From the NCBI GenBank assembly GCA_947259375.1, contig CAMYLZ010000025.1, positions 372,001 through 436,000 of the forward strand: DNA of 64,000 bases. Direction: 5' to 3'. This document shows, one piece after another, positions 51,279 through 60,085 of this stretch. This DNA comes from an uncultured Parvularculaceae bacterium. GTDB lineage: Bacteria > Pseudomonadota > Alphaproteobacteria > Caulobacterales > Parvularculaceae. The notes beneath the pieces were generated by a model that saw nothing but the letters and a program-made list of their open reading frames with translations, was not told the DNA's origin and made no database searches. A program made the position numbers and the translations under genes. How positions within the stretch are numbered: the stretch's first letter is position 1; each line of letters begins with the position of its first letter.

Positions 51279-52478
51279 CTATTGGCCGCTCGCCGCCCCA
51301 AACAACGCAGCCAGCGTCGCCGCTTCCGTGTCGACATCATGAGCGGCTTCAACGCGGCGGCGCCCTTCCGCGCCTTTCGCGGCCAGCGTTGCCTCGTCTG
51401 CGTCAAGCGCCGAATCCATCGCCGCGACCAGCGCATCGCCATCGCCGGGCGGAACGATCCAGCCGCAATCCTCATCGACGAGTTCGGGAATGCCGGCGAC
51501 ATATGTCGAAATCACCGGCCGGGCGAGCGCAAACGCCTCCATGATCACCACCGGCAATCCTTCCGCGAAGGTTGGCAGCAAAAAGCAGCGTGCGGCCCTG
51601 ATCGCCTCGCGCACCTTGTCGTTTTCCATCCATCCGGCAATGAGGACATTGTCCGCGACGCCGCAGCGGGCAATCTCCGATTCGATTTCCGCGCGGGACT
51701 CGCCATCGCCGACGAGGATGACGTTGATCTCAGGATGTTTCGCTTTCAAGGCGGCGACCGCCGCCGGGATCTGCGCCTGGCCTTTTTGCGGACAAAGCCG
51801 CCCGACGCACACAAATGTCTTGTTCGCCGCCGGCGGGGCGGGATCGAAATCGCCAAGCTTCAGCCCGCAATGGACGATGCGGATTTTGCCGTCCGCCTCG
51901 ATCGATGAGAACCGGATGATTTGCGATTTGCAAAAATGCGATATGGCGACAATGAAACTTGCATGGTCGATCTTGGCCGGAAAGCTGAGCAGTGGCGCAT
52001 CGGTCAGCTCATCCGGTCCGTGTACGGTAAAGGAATAAGTCGGCCCGCCCATGATCCGCGCCAGCATGGCGACCGCCGCCGCATTGGTGGCGAAATGGAC
52101 ATGCACATGATCGATCTTGTCGCGCGCCGCCTGTTGGCGGAAATAGATCGCCTCCAGGAAATAGGCCGCGTGACGGATTATGCCGCCGCGCGCATTTTTG
52201 AGCAATGAAAACCAGGGGCCGACGGCCTTCGCCATTGCGGCCGGATTGGTAAAAAGCGCCCGGAAAAAAGCGGCCAAAAGCCCGCCCGCATTGCCCGAGA
52301 GAATGTAATGCGTTCGCTCGCCATCGGCCTTGTCGCCCGCATCGACCAGCGCGCCGTCCCAGCGCCGCATGGCGTAGCGCTTTACCGGCTGGCCCTGCCG
52401 CTCCAGCGCCTCGATCTCACGACGGATAAATGTCGTCGAGATTAAGGGATAGGTGTTCATGAGATAGGCGATGTTCAT
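51279..52478 (-). CDS. Glycosyltransferase family 4 protein
   Basis: A GT-B fold enzyme that transfers sugars from activated donors, probably in exopolysaccharide or surface glycan synthesis. About 399 residues. N-terminal acceptor domain starts MNIAYLMNTYPLISTTFIRREI and includes DHVHVHFATNAAAVAM and FTVHGPDELTD near residue 150; the C-terminal donor domain has VCVGRLCPQKGQ near residue 225, DNVLIAGWMENDKV and the family EX7E-type motif in PTFAEGLPVVIMEAFALARPV near residue 305. It is convergent with gabD (6 bp apart). With the O-glycosylation ligase at 31929 it points to surface glycan production, though the link is only inferred. Confidence 0.88.
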   Translation of the reverse strand: MNIAYLMNTYPLISTTFIRREIEALERQGQPVKRYAMRRWDGALVDAGDKADGERTHYILSGNAGGLLAAFFRALFTNPAAMAKAVGPWFSLLKNARGGIIRHAAYFLEAIYFRQQAARDKIDHVHVHFATNAAAVAMLARIMGGPTYSFTVHGPDELTDAPLLSFPAKIDHASFIVAISHFCKSQIIRFSSIEADGKIRIVHCGLKLGDFDPAPPAANKTFVCVGRLCPQKGQAQIPAAVAALKAKHPEINVILVGDGESRAEIESEIARCGVADNVLIAGWMENDKVREAIRAARCFLLPTFAEGLPVVIMEAFALARPVISTYVAGIPELVDEDCGWIVPPGDGDALVAAMDSALDADEATLAAKGAEGRRRVEAAHDVDTEAATLAALFGAASGQ

Positions 52479-52583
52479 CTGCATTTCTCTAGACGACGCT
52501 TTGCGTGCTTGCCTGCCGGCGCTTCGCTGAATTCACATGAGAGACTAAACCGCGCTCACTGCAATTTGGTTTACGCATGAAAA

Positions 52584-52611
52584 GGCCCTCTCCCGCCGCC
52601 GGAAGAGGGCC
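52584..52611 (-). terminator. Probable terminator after the cyclophilin genes
   Basis: Stem GGCCCTCT/AGAGGGCC with a 12-nt loop is followed on the minus strand by TTTTCATG, 44 bp after the ppiB stop. The T-run is short, so efficiency is uncertain. Confidence 0.6.
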
Positions 52612-52655
52612 GAATTGCTGTTTTGGCAAAGGCCGGCGAATGCCTGATTGCCCGC

Positions 52656-53102
52656 CTAAGCCGCGACGCGAAACTTGACGATTTTCGTCGGCGTCGCCGG
52701 CGGCTCGCCGCGGTTCATCGCATCCACACGCTCCATGCCGTCAACCACCTTGCCCCATGCCGTATACTGACCGTCAAGGAATGATGCGTCATCGAAACAG
52801 ATGAAGAACTGGCTGTCGGCGCTGTCCGGGTTTTGCGCCCGCGCCATGGAACAAACGCCGCGCTGATGGCTGACATCGTTGAATTCCGCCTTGAGGTTCT
52901 GGCCCGAACCGCCGGTGCCGTCGCCGCGCGGGCAACCCATTTGCGCCATGAAGCCTTCAATCACGCGATGCGCCGTCAGCCCGTCGTAAAACCCGTCTTC
53001 GGCGAGTTCCTTGATGCGCGCCACATGGTCAGGCGCCTTGTCTGGGAAGGTCTCGATCGTTACGTCGCCTGTATCAAGGCTCAAAATCAGTTTATCGCTC
53101 AT
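52656..53102 (-). CDS. ppiB: Peptidyl-prolyl cis-trans isomerase, cyclophilin type (cytoplasmic)
   Basis: Cyclophilins speed proline isomerisation in protein folding. The 148-residue product has no signal peptide and contains the active-site segments FYDGLTAHRVIEGFMAQMG (catalytic Arg), SMARAQNPDSADSQFFICF and FLDGQYTAWGKVVDGM. It overlaps the preceding gene by 4 bp (ATGA), so the periplasmic-type and cytoplasmic paralogues are made together. Confidence 0.93.
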   Translation of the reverse strand: MSDKLILSLDTGDVTIETFPDKAPDHVARIKELAEDGFYDGLTAHRVIEGFMAQMGCPRGDGTGGSGQNLKAEFNDVSHQRGVCSMARAQNPDSADSQFFICFDDASFLDGQYTAWGKVVDGMERVDAMNRGEPPATPTKIVKFRVAA

Positions 53103-54028
53103 CGCTCTATCTTTCCGTCCACTTTCACGGGCACGCGGATTTCACAAATATCCTTTACATACCCATTTTCGTTCAAATCGCCCGAAAGCATTAAATACTC
53201 CCGGAATGTGTCGCTATCGGTCTTCAGCACGCGAATGTTTTCGCGATCGCCAGACGGAACATCGGCGGCAACGCGCATGCGGATGATCGGCGTCGGGCGG
53301 CTGGGCGGCTCGCCGCGCACAATGCGCCGGGTCGCTTCGAACCCGTCAACGATCCAGCCCCAGCCGGTATAGCGCCGATCGAGGTTCAAACGCGAATCGC
53401 CAATCATCAAAAAGAACTGGCTGTTGGCGCTGTTCGGGTCCGTCGCCCGGGCCATGGACATGACGCCGGGGCAATGCACCGGCCAGAGATCGACATCGCG
53501 CGTCGTCAGGAATGAGCGCAGCCCCTCGGGCTGCGCCGCCGCCGGCATGCCATCCACATAACCGACGCGCGGCGCAATGCGGTCGCGGCCGATCTGCACA
53601 AAGTCAGCCACCGCACCTGAATCCCGAGTGAATTCCGCCTCAATGTCGGGTTTTTCCGAGCCGCCGGAGCCGTCGCCTTTCGGATCGCCGCCCTGCGCCA
53701 TGAACCCCTCGATAACGCGGTGAAAAGTCAACCCATCATAAAAGCCTTCCCGCGTCAGCTCCTTGACCCGCGCCACATGGTTCGGGGCGAAATCGGGGCG
53801 CAATTCGATCACCACCAGCCCGGCAGGCAAATCCATATAAATGGTGTTTTCAGGATCGAGCGGGCGCCAGTCGGCCTCCGGCGCGGCTTCAAGGAAGGCG
53901 CCCGGCGTCGGCCGTGCTTCCGCATCCTGGTCGTCTTTCGCCGCAGCGGGACCGAGATTGACCACCGCCGCTAACGCCCCGGTAATCGCCGCCAGTGAGG
54001 CCGCCGCCCAAATGGACTTTCTACGCAT
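53099..54028 (-). CDS. Exported cyclophilin-type peptidyl-prolyl isomerase with insert
   Basis: A 309-residue cyclophilin with an N-terminal signal or anchor (MRRKSIWAAASLAAITGALA; start 54028 is preceded by GGGAG, while ATG 54040 is also possible). The domain from about residue 60 has FYDGLTFHRVIEGFMAQGG and SMARATDPNSANSQFFLMI. Between these lies a long insert (residues about 130-180, with GRDRIAPRVGYVDGMPAAAQ), and a C-terminal extension of about 50 residues follows the fold (LSGDLNENGYVKD). Such inserts occur in periplasmic cyclophilins of alphaproteobacteria. The gene sits between coaD and ppiB with 4-bp overlaps or short gaps. Confidence 0.85.
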   Translation of the reverse strand: MRRKSIWAAASLAAITGALAAVVNLGPAAAKDDQDAEARPTPGAFLEAAPEADWRPLDPENTIYMDLPAGLVVIELRPDFAPNHVARVKELTREGFYDGLTFHRVIEGFMAQGGDPKGDGSGGSEKPDIEAEFTRDSGAVADFVQIGRDRIAPRVGYVDGMPAAAQPEGLRSFLTTRDVDLWPVHCPGVMSMARATDPNSANSQFFLMIGDSRLNLDRRYTGWGWIVDGFEATRRIVRGEPPSRPTPIIRMRVAADVPSGDRENIRVLKTDSDTFREYLMLSGDLNENGYVKDICEIRVPVKVDGKIER

Positions 54029-54096
54029 ATGCACTCCCATCAAGCCTTCGCCCTGTTGATTCACAGTCCTAAAGCAGCCTGCATCTATCCGAAAAA

Positions 54097-54600
54097 TCAA
54101 GCCTTGGAAAATTTGGCGTACAGCCTTTCGGCCGCATGCGCTGGCGTAAAGGCGTCAATATCACCGCCAAGCCGCGCGATTTCCTTGACGAGCCGCGAGG
54201 CGATTGACTGGTAGCGCGCATCGGCCATCAAAAACACGGTTTCGATCTCGTCATTCAGCACCTGGTTCATGCCTACCATCTGGAATTCATATTCGAAATC
54301 CGAAACCGCCCTGAGGCCGCGCACGATGATATTCGCCTTCACGTCCTCGGCGAATTTCATCAGCAGCGTTTCAAACGGGATCACTTTGATCGGCACGCCG
54401 GCATTTTTCGAAACGCGCGCCATTTCGGTTTCAACCATTTCGACCCGCTCTTCGAGCGAGAAGAGCGGGGCTTTGTCGCGATTGATCGCAACCCCGATGA
54501 CCAGCTCGTCGACGAGTTTCACCGCACGCTCTATAATGTCCACATGCCCGAGGGTGATGGGATCGAACGTGCCGGGATAAAGGCCAATCAGTTTGGTCAT
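54097..54600 (-). CDS. coaD: Phosphopantetheine adenylyltransferase
   Basis: CoaD makes dephospho-CoA from phosphopantetheine and ATP. From start 54600 (MTKLIGLYPGTFDPITLGH) the product has 167 residues, the normal size. The nucleotidyltransferase signature GTFDPITLGHVDII spans residues 10-23, with TxGH providing the catalytic His; IVRGLRAVSDFEYEFQM lies near residue 88 and the ATP-binding SIASRLVKEIA near residue 130. Start upstream at 54642 overlaps gyrA and is not supported. Confidence 0.95.
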   Translation of the reverse strand: MTKLIGLYPGTFDPITLGHVDIIERAVKLVDELVIGVAINRDKAPLFSLEERVEMVETEMARVSKNAGVPIKVIPFETLLMKFAEDVKANIIVRGLRAVSDFEYEFQMVGMNQVLNDEIETVFLMADARYQSIASRLVKEIARLGGDIDAFTPAHAAERLYAKFSKA

Positions 54601-54638
54601 CGAGAACTCGCTATTCTTGCCTGAAAGCGGCGCGTCCC

Positions 54639-57392
54639 TCACGCGCCTTCGTCCGTCTCCTCGGCTTCATCCTCATCATCCACTTCCTCGATGCGGCCGA
54701 CGGACACGACTTTTTCATCCTCGCGCGTGCGGAAGATCGTCACCCCTTGGGTGTTGCGCCCGGCAATGCGGATATCGTCAACCGGCGTGCGGATAAGCTG
54801 GCCGCCATCGGTGACCAGCATGATTTGGTCGCTCTCCTCCAGCGGGAAAGCGGCCACCACAGGCCCGTTCCGGTCGGTGGTCTGAATGGCGATGATGCCT
54901 TTGCCGCCGCGCCCTGACGTCCGGTATTCGTAAGACGATGTCCGCTTGCCATAACCGTTTTCGGTGACGGTGAGGATGAACTGCTCCGCCGCGCCAAGCT
55001 CAGCGAGCCGTTCCGGGCTGATCGCCACGTCTGACGCATCGCTGTCTTCCGGGTCTTCGGCGTCATGTTCGCCCGCCGCCCGGCGCATGGCGGCGGCGTG
55101 TTTGAGATAGGCTTTCGCCTCGTCAGACGACGTATTCACATGACGCAGGATCGCCATGGAAATCACGCTGTTGCCGCTGTCGAGCTTGATCCCGCGCACG
55201 CCTGTCGAGGTGCGCCCGGCAAAGACCCGCACCGCATCGACCGGGAAGCGAATGCACATGCCCTGCGCGGTCGTCAACAAGACGTCTCCATCCTCTCGGC
55301 AGATCTGCACGCCGATGATGCTATCGCCATCATCGAGCTTCATCGCGATCTTGCCGTTGCGGTTGACCCGCTGGAAGTCCGAAAGCTTGTTGCGCCGGAC
55401 ATTGCCGGACCTGGTGGCGAACATAACGTGGAGCTGCTCCCACGCTTCTTCGTCTTCGGGCAGCGGCAGGATATTGGTGACCCGCTCATCCGGCCCCAGC
55501 GGCAGCAGATTGACGAACGCCTTGCCGCGCGAATTCGGTGCGCCTTCCGGCAATCGCCATAGTTTCAGCTTGTAGGCCATGCCGGTGGACGTGAAAAACA
55601 ATAACGGCGTGTGCGTATTGCCGACGAAAAGCTGATTGACGAAATCCTCGTCCTTGAACTTCATACCGGCGCGGCCCTTGCCGCCGCGTTTTTGCGCCCG
55701 GTAGGTCGAAAGCGCCGTACGCTTCACATAACCGGCATGGGTCACGGTCACGACCATCTCGTCTCGGGCGATCAGGTCTTCGTCTTCGACCTCGCCTTCC
55801 GCCTCGACGATTTCTGTCTTTCGAGGCGTAGCGAACTCTTCTCGCACGGCGATCAGCTCGTCCTTGATGATCGTCATCACCCGGTCGCGATTGCGCAGGA
55901 TGTCGAGATAATCGGCGATTTTCTCCGCCAGGCCTTTCAACTCATCGCCGATCTCATCGCGGCCAAGCGCGGTCAAGCGCTGCAGGCGCAGATCAAGGAT
56001 GGCTTTAGCCTGCACTTCGGAAAGGCGCAGCGTGCCGCCTTCGGTCATCAGGTGGCGCGGATCGGCGACCAGCAGAACCAACGGCGCCAGATCCTTCGCC
56101 GGCCAGTCGCGCGCCATCAATTGTTCCTTCGCGGTGTTCGGATCCGGCGCATTACGGATCAGCGCAACCACTTCGTCGATATTGGCGACCGCAATAGCAA
56201 GACCGACCAGGACATGCGCCCGATCGCGCGCCTTGTTGAGATCGAATTTCGTCCGCCGCGTGATGACTTCCTCGCGGAAATCGATGAAAGCCGCCAACAC
56301 GTCGCGCAAGGTCAATTGCTGCGGCTTGCCGCCATTCAGCGCCAGCATGTTGACGCCGAAACTCGTCTGCAATTGCGAGTGGCGGTAAAGCTGGTTGAGC
56401 ACGACGTCAGGCGTCGCATCGCGCCGCAGCTCGATCACCACGCGAATGCCTTGCCGGCTCGATTCATCGCGAATATCGGCGATGCCTTCGATTTTCTTCT
56501 CGCGGACAAGGCCGGCGATACGCTCCACCATCAGCGCCTTGTTCACCTGATAAGGGATCTCGGTGATGATGACGGCGTAGCGGTCCTTGCGGATCTCCTC
56601 GATCGTCGCGCGCCCGCGCATGACCACCGAACCGCGACCGAGCATCAGCCCGGCTTTGGCGCCGGCGCGGCCGAGAATAGTGCCGCCGGTCGGGAAATCC
56701 GGGCCCGGCACCATTTCGAGAAGCGCGTCGTCTGAAATATCCGGGTCGTCGACCATGGCGACCGTCGCATCGACAATCTCGCCAAGATTGTGCGGCGGAA
56801 TATTGGTCGCCATGCCGACAGCGATGCCGCCCGAACCATTGACCAGCAAATTCGGAAAGCGCGCCGGCAGGACCGTCGGCTCCTGCTCGGAGCCGTCATA
56901 GTTGGTCTGAAACGCGACCGTGTCTTTTTCGATATCGGCGAGAAGCGAATTCGACACCTTCTCCATCCGGCATTCGGTATAGCGCATGGCCGCCGCCGGA
57001 TCGCCGTCAATCGAGCCGAAATTGCCCTGTCCGTCGATCAGCGGCAGGCGCATGGAAAAATCCTGCGCCAGCCGGACGAGCGCGTCATAAATCGCCTGGT
57101 CGCCATGCGGGTGATATTTACCGATCACATCGCCGACGATGCGCGCGGATTTACGATAGGGCTTGCTGAAAACATGCCCGTTTTCATGCATCGACCAGAG
57201 GATGCGCCGGTGCACGGGCTTCAGCCCGTCGCGCGCATCGGGAATGGCGCGGCTGACGATAACGCTCATCGCATAGTCGAGATACGACTTGCGCATCTCT
57301 TCTTCGATAGAGATCGTGGAAACCCCGTCCGAAGGCGCTACGGAAGCCGTTTCATCAGTATTTTCGGGAAGATCGCCGTCGTTGTCGGCCAC
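54639..57392 (-). CDS. gyrA: DNA gyrase subunit A
   Basis: GyrA breaks and rejoins DNA in negative supercoiling. The 917-residue product has the winged-helix/tower breakage domain with the catalytic Tyr 138 in [10 protein letters not shown], and a C-terminal beta-pinwheel domain with the GyrA-box-like [12 protein letters not shown] near residue 558. The quinolone-resistance region reads [14 protein letters not shown]: the position of E. coli Ser83 is Gln99 and that of Asp87 is Asp103. An acidic stretch ([11 protein letters not shown], near residue 775) extends the pinwheel domain. It is followed closely by coaD. Confidence 0.97.
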   Translation of the reverse strand: MADNDGDLPENTDETASVAPSDGVSTISIEEEMRKSYLDYAMSVIVSRAIPDARDGLKPVHRRILWSMHENGHVFSKPYRKSARIVGDVIGKYHPHGDQAIYDALVRLAQDFSMRLPLIDGQGNFGSIDGDPAAAMRYTECRMEKVSNSLLADIEKDTVAFQTNYDGSEQEPTVLPARFPNLLVNGSGGIAVGMATNIPPHNLGEIVDATVAMVDDPDISDDALLEMVPGPDFPTGGTILGRAGAKAGLMLGRGSVVMRGRATIEEIRKDRYAVIITEIPYQVNKALMVERIAGLVREKKIEGIADIRDESSRQGIRVVIELRRDATPDVVLNQLYRHSQLQTSFGVNMLALNGGKPQQLTLRDVLAAFIDFREEVITRRTKFDLNKARDRAHVLVGLAIAVANIDEVVALIRNAPDPNTAKEQLMARDWPAKDLAPLVLLVADPRHLMTEGGTLRLSEVQAKAILDLRLQRLTALGRDEIGDELKGLAEKIADYLDILRNRDRVMTIIKDELIAVREEFATPRKTEIVEAEGEVEDEDLIARDEMVVTVTHAGYVKRTALSTYRAQKRGGKGRAGMKFKDEDFVNQLFVGNTHTPLLFFTSTGMAYKLKLWRLPEGAPNSRGKAFVNLLPLGPDERVTNILPLPEDEEAWEQLHVMFATRSGNVRRNKLSDFQRVNRNGKIAMKLDDGDSIIGVQICREDGDVLLTTAQGMCIRFPVDAVRVFAGRTSTGVRGIKLDSGNSVISMAILRHVNTSSDEAKAYLKHAAAMRRAAGEHDAEDPEDSDASDVAISPERLAELGAAEQFILTVTENGYGKRTSSYEYRTSGRGGKGIIAIQTTDRNGPVVAAFPLEESDQIMLVTDGGQLIRTPVDDIRIAGRNTQGVTIFRTREDEKVVSVGRIEEVDDEDEAEETDEGA

Positions 57393-57526
57393 GTATAAAA
57401 CCTTTTGGAATCAGTTGGAAAAGAACACTTCCGCTTAGCATTGGCGCCCTTCAAAGCCAAGCTTTTGCGGGGATATCGGCCGAGTTTATCCCCTCGCGGT
57501 TCTGGTTTATGCTCTCCCTTGAGGCA

Positions 57527-58135
57527 ATGCTGAGGGTTCTCTTGTTTAAGTTCAAAAATAGTTGCGTAATTTCAGGTGTTTGCATGCTCCTTTTGGCGGC
57601 CTGCGGGAATGCCGGCGAGCCGGCACAGACAAGCGCGCCGCCATCGTCCCTCGCGCCGGCCGACTGGGCCGACGCCGCAGTCCTTTTCATCAGCCCGCAA
57701 GGCGCGCCGAACGGAGCAGCCATGTTCAAGGACACGCCGCATGGCGTTCTGATGCGGATCGAGCTGACCGGCCTCACGCCCGGCTGGCATGGCGTTCACC
57801 TGCATCAAGCCGGTGATTGCAGCGACGGCGCGGCAGGCTTCAAGGCGTCGGGCGGGCATATCGACCCTGAGGACAATGCGCATGGCTTGCTCAACCCGGC
57901 CGGCCCGGAAGCCGCCGACATGGCTAATGTCTTTGCCGGCGCCGACGGACGCGCGGTCGCAGAGATTTTCAACAGCGCCGTATTTTTTAAACCGCGTGCG
58001 GATAATACAAAGCCCGGACTGGCGGATGCGGACGGTTTCGCGATCATTGTTCATGAGAACGCCGACGACCACATGACACAGCCGATTGGCGGGGCCGGCG
58101 CGCGTGTTGCCTGTACCGCCGTGCGCGGGGTGTAA
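57527..58135 (+). CDS. sodC: Cu,Zn superoxide dismutase-like lipoprotein
   Basis: The product belongs to the periplasmic Cu,Zn superoxide dismutase family. From ATG 57527 (MLRVLLFKFK) it has 202 residues with lipobox LAAC (Cys 26), so it should be lipid-anchored. Copper ligands His91 and His93 (GVHLHQ) and bridging His111 (GGHIDP) are present, with a further His in FAIIVHENADD. Zinc ligands His119 and Asp131 are present, but the third, usually in GPHAGD, is Glu128 (GPEAAD). Activity is therefore likely but the metal site is unusual. An ATG at 57509 would add 6 residues. It is divergent from gyrA. Confidence 0.85.
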   Translation: MLRVLLFKFKNSCVISGVCMLLLAACGNAGEPAQTSAPPSSLAPADWADAAVLFISPQGAPNGAAMFKDTPHGVLMRIELTGLTPGWHGVHLHQAGDCSDGAAGFKASGGHIDPEDNAHGLLNPAGPEAADMANVFAGADGRAVAEIFNSAVFFKPRADNTKPGLADADGFAIIVHENADDHMTQPIGGAGARVACTAVRGV

Positions 58136-58171
58136 AGGCGACCATAAAGGAACGCTGCATTGGGGAAACGC

Positions 58172-59233
58172 ATGAACAACATCAACAGGCGATCAGTGCT
58201 TGCCGGCGGCGCCGGACTGGCCGCCGCGATTGCCGCAACGCCCATTAGGGCGTATGCGGATGCGCCCATGGGCGCCTGGTCGCCGCTCGCCGACATGCCA
58301 TTCCCGGTGCAGGAGATTTACCCCGCGCCGTTCCGAAAAAAGCGCGCGCCGGACGCCAGCCTCAAACCATCCGCGATGGACCTCGTGGTCAATGCCGGGG
58401 GGCTGACGCCGCAAGGCGCGTTCAACGTGACCGACGCCGTGACATTTTACGATCCGGCCTATGACGGCTGGGGCTATGGGACTTCCCTGCCCGAGCCGCG
58501 CCATCATATCGCCCTCGTCAACAATAATGGCCTGCTTTATGGCGTCGGCGGCTTTGCCCGCGATGCACGCGGCGGCTGGCGCATGCAGCCTAGTTGCTGG
58601 CGCTTGCGCGACCTTGACGGCGATTGGGAGGTGATGGTCGCCCTGCCGCACCCGCAAGCTGAAACGGTTTGCGCGTCGCTGAACGGCTACATCCATATCG
58701 CCGGCGGGCGCTCGCCATCAGGCAGCCGCAACGCCGAATGGTCCGACCATATCGATACCGATGAGCACTGGTATTACGACCCGTCCGACGGTCGCTGGCG
58801 CGCCCTGGCGCCGCTGCCGCGGGCCCGCAATTCCGCCGCCGGCGCCGTCGTCAATGGCGTGCTTTACGTTATTGGCGGGCGCACAGTGACCGATGGCAAT
58901 ACCGGCGCGGTCGATGTTTACGACCCGATGTCGGACCGGTGGGAGAAAGCGCGGCCCATGCCAAAGGGACAAGCCGGCCTCGCCGCCGCGGTGCTGAACG
59001 GAAAGATTTACGCCTTTGGCGGCGAATATTTCTCACCCCGCCCCGGCGGTGTTTTCGCCGAAAGCTGGGAATATGATCCCGATACGGACCAGTGGCGCGC
59101 CGTCGCCGCGATGCCCCGCCGCCGTCACGGGCTCGGCGCGGTCGCGCTGGGCGACGCCATCTATGTGCTTGGCGGCGCGGCAAAAGTCGGCGGCGACGAG
59201 ACGACAGCCGCCCTCGACCGGTTTGAAATCTGA
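58172..59233 (+). CDS. Tat-exported Kelch-repeat protein
   Basis: The product begins MNNINRRSVLAGGAGLAAAI, a twin-arginine signal, so it is folded before export. The mature part (about 320 residues) has Kelch/galactose-oxidase-type repeats with the YxxGG pattern: LLYGVGGF, YIHIAGGRS, VLYVIGGRT, KIYAFGGEY and IYVLGGAA, about 5-6 blades. No galactose oxidase copper site is obvious, so the role is probably binding or structural. ATG 58172 is 5 bases after GGGG. It follows sodC by 36 bp, suggesting co-transcription with an exported oxidative-stress enzyme. Confidence 0.8.
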   Translation: MNNINRRSVLAGGAGLAAAIAATPIRAYADAPMGAWSPLADMPFPVQEIYPAPFRKKRAPDASLKPSAMDLVVNAGGLTPQGAFNVTDAVTFYDPAYDGWGYGTSLPEPRHHIALVNNNGLLYGVGGFARDARGGWRMQPSCWRLRDLDGDWEVMVALPHPQAETVCASLNGYIHIAGGRSPSGSRNAEWSDHIDTDEHWYYDPSDGRWRALAPLPRARNSAAGAVVNGVLYVIGGRTVTDGNTGAVDVYDPMSDRWEKARPMPKGQAGLAAAVLNGKIYAFGGEYFSPRPGGVFAESWEYDPDTDQWRAVAAMPRRRHGLGAVALGDAIYVLGGAAKVGGDETTAALDRFEI

Positions 59234-59300
59234 TCAGCCCCTAGCGGGCGCCGGCGATGATCAGCCCCATGCCGATGATCGCCATCATGAACAGCGCGCC

Positions 59301-59522
59301 CTAGTGATTGTGAAAAGTCAGCCAAAAGACGCCAAGAATAGCGGCGTTCACCAGCGCCAGCGCCCGGTACGCTTCGGCCGGAAGACTTGCGCCGGGCGCC
59401 GCTCGCGCGCCCTTTTCGACCAGCTTCAAATGCGGGCGCGCCCCTTGGCCCGCGAGCGCGCTTGTGAGCTCGGCTTCAAAAACACCCGTTTCCATTGCTG
59501 TTGCGGGCAATCCCATCGCCAT
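59301..59522 (-). CDS. Small membrane-anchored protein, probably cut short by an in-frame TAG
   Basis: A 73-residue frame (MAMGLPATAMETGVF) ends with one membrane helix, AYRALALVNAAILGVFWLTF, then a stop. Reading on past that TAG (59301-59303) in the same frame gives GALFMMAIIGMGLIIAGAR, a second hydrophobic segment, before a stop at 59241-59243. The original protein may thus have had about 93 residues with two helices. I do not recognise it. Its start is divergent from nsrR, and a possible NsrR site lies between, so it may respond to nitric oxide. Starts at 59516 and 59495 are possible too. Confidence 0.5.
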   Translation of the reverse strand: MAMGLPATAMETGVFEAELTSALAGQGARPHLKLVEKGARAAPGASLPAEAYRALALVNAAILGVFWLTFHNH

Positions 59523-59540
59523 CGTTCCTATTCGTGGTAT

Positions 59541-59563
59541 TTGATATACTTCTTTTATATTGA
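59541..59563. promoter_or_regulatory. Possible NsrR operator
   Basis: TTGATATA-N7-TATATTGA is a 23-bp imperfect inverted repeat (6 of 8 arm positions pair), the size of known NsrR sites, in an AT-rich stretch between the small membrane gene and nsrR. The match is based on size, base content and position only. Confidence 0.4.
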
Positions 59564-59613
59564 GTCATGGTGGAATATTCAATATGCAAAATGCCTCTTT
59601 TCAGGACAGCGTC

Positions 59614-60054
59614 ATGCGACTAAATTTGCAAACCGATTATGCTCTCAGGCTGCTCATGCAGCTCGCCGTCAACACCGATCAGCTCGTCACGATCGCAGAT
59701 GTTGCTGCGCGTTATGACATTTCAAGAAACCATTTGATGAAAGTCGCGCATATTCTCGGCAAGGAAGGCGTTATTGAGACGGTGCGCGGGCGCAGCGGCG
59801 GTTTGGCGCTCGCCCGGAGAGCGGAAACAATCAATATCGGCGACGTAATCCGCCGCATGGAGGCGGATTTCTCGGTCGTCGAGTGCTTCCAGGGCGATGG
59901 CGGCGGTTGTCTGATCACGCCTGCTTGCCGCCTGAAAGGCGTTCTCAATGAAGCGATTGAAGCGTTTCTCAGCGTCGTCGATCAATACACGCTCGCCGAC
60001 CTCGTTCGCCGCAATTCGAAACTGCGCGCGCTGCTTGGCGCCGATGCGGCGTAA
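59614..60054 (+). CDS. nsrR: Rrf2-family nitric-oxide-sensing repressor NsrR
   Basis: NsrR binds DNA with an iron-sulfur cluster and releases it when nitric oxide attacks the cluster. The start at 59614 (MRLNLQTDYALRLLM) follows AGGA by 7 bases; 146 residues. The winged helix includes ADVAARYDISRNHLMKV and GRSGGLALAR. Cluster cysteines are Cys91, Cys99 and Cys105 (CFQGDGGGCLITPACRLK), and the downstream FLSVVDQYTLADLV closely matches E. coli NsrR. Upstream ATGs at 59560 and 59584 are possible but add unconserved residues. It is 31 bp ahead of a truncated haemoglobin gene. Confidence 0.92.
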   Translation: MRLNLQTDYALRLLMQLAVNTDQLVTIADVAARYDISRNHLMKVAHILGKEGVIETVRGRSGGLALARRAETINIGDVIRRMEADFSVVECFQGDGGGCLITPACRLKGVLNEAIEAFLSVVDQYTLADLVRRNSKLRALLGADAA

Positions 60055-60085
60055 CCGGGCGCCCGCAATACAGGAACATCCGACC

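Noticed and set aside
55611-56735. 374-residue plus-strand open frame
   Set aside because: Exact antisense shadow of gyrA with no family features.
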